From Halictus rubicundus (lineage: Eukaryota > Arthropoda > Insecta > Hymenoptera > Halictidae), in assembly GCF_050948215.1 (NCBI RefSeq), contig NW_027489010.1:1-64000 (forward strand): 64,000 bases of DNA, in the 5' to 3' direction. Below are positions 61,589 to 64,000 of this stretch, piece after piece. Position numbers and translations under genes: made by a program. The notes under the pieces are model-generated. The model ran no database searches and was not told the DNA's origin. It saw only the letters and a program-made list of their open reading frames with translations. Every line of letters begins with the position of its first letter. Within the stretch, counting starts at the first letter, position 1.

Positions 61589-64000
61589 TAGGATAGGATG
61601 GAGGATAGGATAGGATAGAGGATAGGATAGGATAGAGGATAGGATAGACGATAGGATAGGATAGAGGATAGGATAGGATAGAGGATAGGATAGGATAGAG
61701 GGTAGGATAGGATACAGGACAGGATAGGACAGAGGATAGGATAGGGGATTTGATAGGATAGAGGATAGGATAGGATAGAGGATTGGATAGAATAGAGGAT
61801 AGAGGATAGGATAGGATAGAGGATAGGATAGGATAGAGGATAGGATAGGATAGAGGATAGGATAGGACAGAGGATTGGATAGAGGATAGGATAGGATAGA
61901 GGATATTATAGGATAGAGGATATGATAGGATAGAGGATAGTATAGGATAGAGGATTGGATAGGATAGAGGACAGGATAGACGATAGGATAGGATAGAGGA
62001 TACGATAGGATAGAGGATAGGATCGGATAGAGGACAGGATAGGATACAGGATTGGATAGGATACAGGAAAGGATAGGATTGAGGATAGGATAGGATGGAG
62101 GATAGGATAGGATAGAGGATAGGATAGGATAGAGGATAGGATAGACGATAGGATAGGATAGAGGATAGGATAGGATAGAGGATAGGATAGGATAGAGGGT
62201 AGGATAGGATACAGGACAGGATAGGACAGAGGATAGGATAGGGGATTTGATAGGATAGAGGATAGGATAGGATAGAGGATTGGATAGAATAGAGGATAGA
62301 GGATAGGATAGGATAGAGGATAGGATAGGATAGAGGATAGGATAGGATAGAGGATAGGATAGGATAGAGGATAGGATAGGACAGAGGATAGGATAGGGGA
62401 TTTGATAGGATAGAGGATGGGATAGGATAGAAGATAGGATAGGATAGAGGATAGGTTAGGATAGAGGATAGGATAGGACAGAGGATAGGATAGGGGATTT
62501 GATAGGATAGAGGATAGGATAGAAGATAGGATAGGATAGAGGATAGGATAGGATAGAGGATTGGATAGAATAGAGGATAGATGATAGCATAGGATAGAGG
62601 ATAGGATAGGGGATTTGATAGGATAGAGGATAGGATAGGATAGAAGATAGGATAGGATAGAGGAAAGATGATAGGATAAGATAGAGGATCGGATAGGGGA
62701 TAGATAGGATAGAGGATAGGATAGGATAGAGGATAGGATAGGATAGAGGATAGGATACGATAGAGGATAGGATAGGAAAGAGGATAGGATAGGATAGAGG
62801 ATAGGAAAGGATAGAGGATAGGATAGGACAGAGGATAGGATAGGGGATTTGATAGGATAGGATAGAGGATAGGATAGACGATAGGATAGGATAGAGCATA
62901 GGATAGGATAGAGGATAGGATAGGATAGAGGACAGGATAGGATAGAGGGTAGGATAGAATAGAGGACAGGATAGGATACAGGATTGGATAGGATACAGGA
63001 AAGGATAGGATTGAGGATAGGATAGGATGGAGGATAGGATAGGAAAGAGGATAGGTTAGGGGATTTGATAGGATAGGATAGAGGATAGGATAGACGATAG
63101 GATAGGATAGAGCATAGGATAGGATAGAGGATAGGATAGGATAGAGGATAGGATAGGATAGAGGATTGGATAGAATAGAGGATAGATGATAGCATAGGAT
63201 AGAGGATAGGATAGGGGATTTGATAGGATAGAGGATAGGATAGGATAGAAGTTTCGATAGGATAGAGGATAGGATAGGATAGAGGATAGGATAGGGGATT
63301 TGATAGGATAGAGGATAGGATAGGATAGAAGATAGGATAGGATAGAGGTAAGATGATAGGATAAGATAGAGGATCGGATAGGGGATAGATAGGATAGAGG
63401 ATAGGATAGGATAGAGGATAGGATAGGATAGAGGATAGGATAGGATAGAGGATAGGATAGGATAGAGGATAGGATAGGAAAGAGGATAGGATAGGATAGA
63501 GGATAGGAAAGGATAGAGGATAGGATAGGACAGAGGATAGGATAGGGGATTTGATAGGATAGGATAGAGGATAGGATAGGGGATTTGATAGGATAGAGGA
63601 TAGGATAGGATAGAAGATAGGATAGGATAGAGGAAAGATGATAGGATAAGATAGAGGATCGGATAGAGGATAGGATAGGATAGAAGATAGGATAGGATAG
63701 AGGATAGGATAGGATAGAGGATACGATAGGATAGAGGATGGGATAGTATAGAGGATAGGATAGGATAGAGGATGGGATAGGATAGAAGATAGGATAGGAT
63801 AGAGGATAGGATAGGATAGAGGATAGGATAGGACAGAGGATAGGATAGGGGATTTGATAGGATAGAGGATAGGATAGGATAGAAGATAGGATATGATAGA
63901 GGAAAGATGATAGGATAAGATAGAGGATCGGATAGGGGATAGGATAGGATAGAGGATAGGATAGGATAGAGGATAGGATAGGATAGAGGATAGGATAGAC
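61589..64000. repeat. Copy of 53.87-56.28 kb, truncated by the window end
   Basis: Constant offset 7,719 from GGATGGAGG (about 61,597) to the last base. This is the fourth start of the B2 four-marker series (GATATTATAGG 61,903; GAAGTTTCG 63,251). The match is still intact at base 64,000, so the true duplication length exceeds 2.4 kb and continues outside the window. Confidence 0.9.

Larger units (their letters stand above)
520..63060. repeat. ACAGGATTGG...ACAGGAAAGG composite module family
   Basis: A run of about 66 bp of consecutive altered units: GACAGG, TACAGGATTGG, TACAGGAAAGG, GATTGAGG and then GATGGAGG. I counted about 60 copies by eye, from about 532 to 62,990. Because several substitutions travel together, it was fixed once and then spread as a block. 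It is dense in domains A and B2, but I saw no copy between about 24,070 and 29,550. Lineage variants include AAAGGGTAGG (domain A), ACAGGGAAGG (29,583; 34,170; 41,345) and GATGCAGG. Confidence 0.85.
1..64000. repeat. 17-bp satellite array filling the whole window
   Basis: Every line of the window is made of the unit ATAGGATAGGATAGAGG or near variants. The unit is two ATAGG pentamers plus one ATAGAGG heptamer. Common alternative arrangements are three pentamers plus a heptamer (22 bp), one pentamer plus a heptamer (12 bp), and extra lone heptamers. The unit has no C, so the shown strand is strongly purine-rich and the other strand is C/T-rich. There is no inversion and no stretch of unrelated sequence longer than one variant unit. 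Both ends of the window lie inside the array. Arrays of this size and uniformity are characteristic of eukaryotic constitutive heterochromatin. Chromosomal location and species are not readable from the sequence. I do not recognise the unit as a named satellite. Confidence 0.98.
1..64000. repeat. GGGGATTTGATAGG module family
   Basis: The most frequent altered unit in the window is ATAGGGGATTTGATAGG followed by ATAGAGG. It is usually preceded by GACAGAGG. It occurs in all three domains; 15 copies lie in 60.0-64.0 kb (for example 60,287, 60,528, 61,067, 61,536, 61,745, 62,247 and 62,397) and about ten in the first 4 kb, so I estimate 150-200 copies in all. Sub-variants mark lineages: AGCGGATTT, GGGGTTTTGAT (29.85 and 34.44 kb), GATGGGGGATTT (17,562; 19,214; 22,617) and GGGGAATTG (about 1,230). 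Confidence 0.85.
43300..64000. repeat. Array domain B2 (GTTTCG / TATTATAGG-marked)
   Basis: This domain shares the GAGGAAAGATG and GATCGG words of B1 but lacks GGTTACG. Instead it has GAAGTTTCG (GTTT at 47,728, 55,532, 59,205 and 63,251), GAAGATTCG (48,867, 56,549, 60,314) and GATATTATAGG (about 47,175, 52,553, 54,184, 58,311 and 61,903). The 1-nt deletion word GGGGATAGATAGG occurs at about 47.86, 53.35, 54.97, 55.66, 59.33, 62.69 and 63.38 kb. GATATTATAGG is not fully exclusive: one copy lies in domain A at 481. The array continues past the right edge. Confidence 0.83.

Noticed and set aside
1..64000. CRISPR array
   Set aside because: Repeats are directly adjacent, with no unique spacers of constant length and no cas genes nearby.
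1..64000. Telomere repeat array
   Set aside because: The unit does not match the telomeric repeats I know (TTAGGG, TTAGG, TTTAGGG, TCAGG). Irregular variants and kilobase higher-order structure are unlike a terminal telomere. The occasional GGTTAGG is a single-base variant.
1..64000. Centromere identity through a CENP-B box
   Set aside because: I saw no TTCG...CGGG arrangement. GAAGTTTCG and GAAGATTCG share only TTCG with it. A centromeric role can be neither claimed nor excluded from sequence alone.
1..64000. Promoters or TATA boxes from TATA-like strings (GTATAGG, ATATAATAG)
   Set aside because: These are one-base variants of ATAGG units, with no associated gene, initiator or terminator.
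1..64000. Transposon, rRNA or tRNA genes hidden in the array
   Set aside because: No stretch departs from the 5/7-bp module pattern for more than about one unit, so there is no room for a tRNA, rRNA or transposon end.
1..64000. Known human or Drosophila simple satellites (GGAAT, AATAT, AAGAG and similar)
   Set aside because: The module ATAGG/ATAGAGG is different in sequence. I would not assign a species on this basis.

Overview
The whole 64,000-base window is one uninterrupted block of tandemly repeated satellite (minisatellite) DNA. I find no gene, RNA gene, transposon or single-copy stretch in it. The unit is 17 bp, ATAGGATAGGATAGAGG. It is made of two pentamers (ATAGG) and one heptamer (ATAGAGG), so its composition is A7 G7 T3 C0. 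Both window edges fall inside the array, so it is longer than 64 kb. Orientation never changes: the given strand is the purine/G-rich strand throughout. An array of this kind points to eukaryotic heterochromatin (pericentromeric, subtelomeric or a sex/accessory chromosome), but the sequence does not identify the species. I do not recognise the unit as a named satellite and could not search for it. Coordinates of repeat blocks were read by eye from shared variant words and are good to about 20 bp.

Layout. Variant 17-mers divide the array into three domains. Domain A (1 to about 14,900) carries the ATAAAAGG...GATCGAAT word (7 copies) and the 1-nt insertion word ATAGGGATAGGATAGAGC (5 copies). 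Domain B1 (about 14,900-43,300) carries GAGGTTACGATAGG (8 copies), a GTTTAGG word in its second half, and GAGGAAAGATGATAGG / GAGGATCGGATAGGGG words. Domain B2 (about 43,300-64,000) keeps the last two words but carries GAAGTTTCG (4 copies), GAAGATTCG and GATATTATAGG instead of GGTTACG.

Over the 17-mer lies a mosaic of segmental and tandem duplications of 0.6-3.4 kb. In domain A there is a 1,463/1,293-bp tandem triplet (4,541-8,370) and a 1,698-bp tandem pair (10,038-13,340) with a third partial copy. In B1 there are exact-looking tandem duplications of 1,652 bp (16,825-20,150), 3,403 bp (18,985-25,790) and 1,010 bp (25,311-27,330). These are followed by a 3.0-3.3 kb higher-order unit in three long copies (27.2, 31.9 and 38.8 kb), each followed by a shortened restart. 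In B2 an ordered four-marker unit of about 3-4 kb recurs at 47.2, 54.2, 58.3 and 61.9 kb, with 1.63-1.85 kb blocks between.

Differences between duplicate copies are almost always whole pentamer/heptamer units (7, 17, 34, 51, 63, 85, 119, 136 or 170 bp). That is the expected signature of in-register unequal exchange or replication slippage. The minus strand is nearly stop-free in all three frames only because the complementary unit contains no stop triplet. The very long minus-strand reading frames (up to about 3,200 codons) are therefore artefacts and are not annotated as genes.
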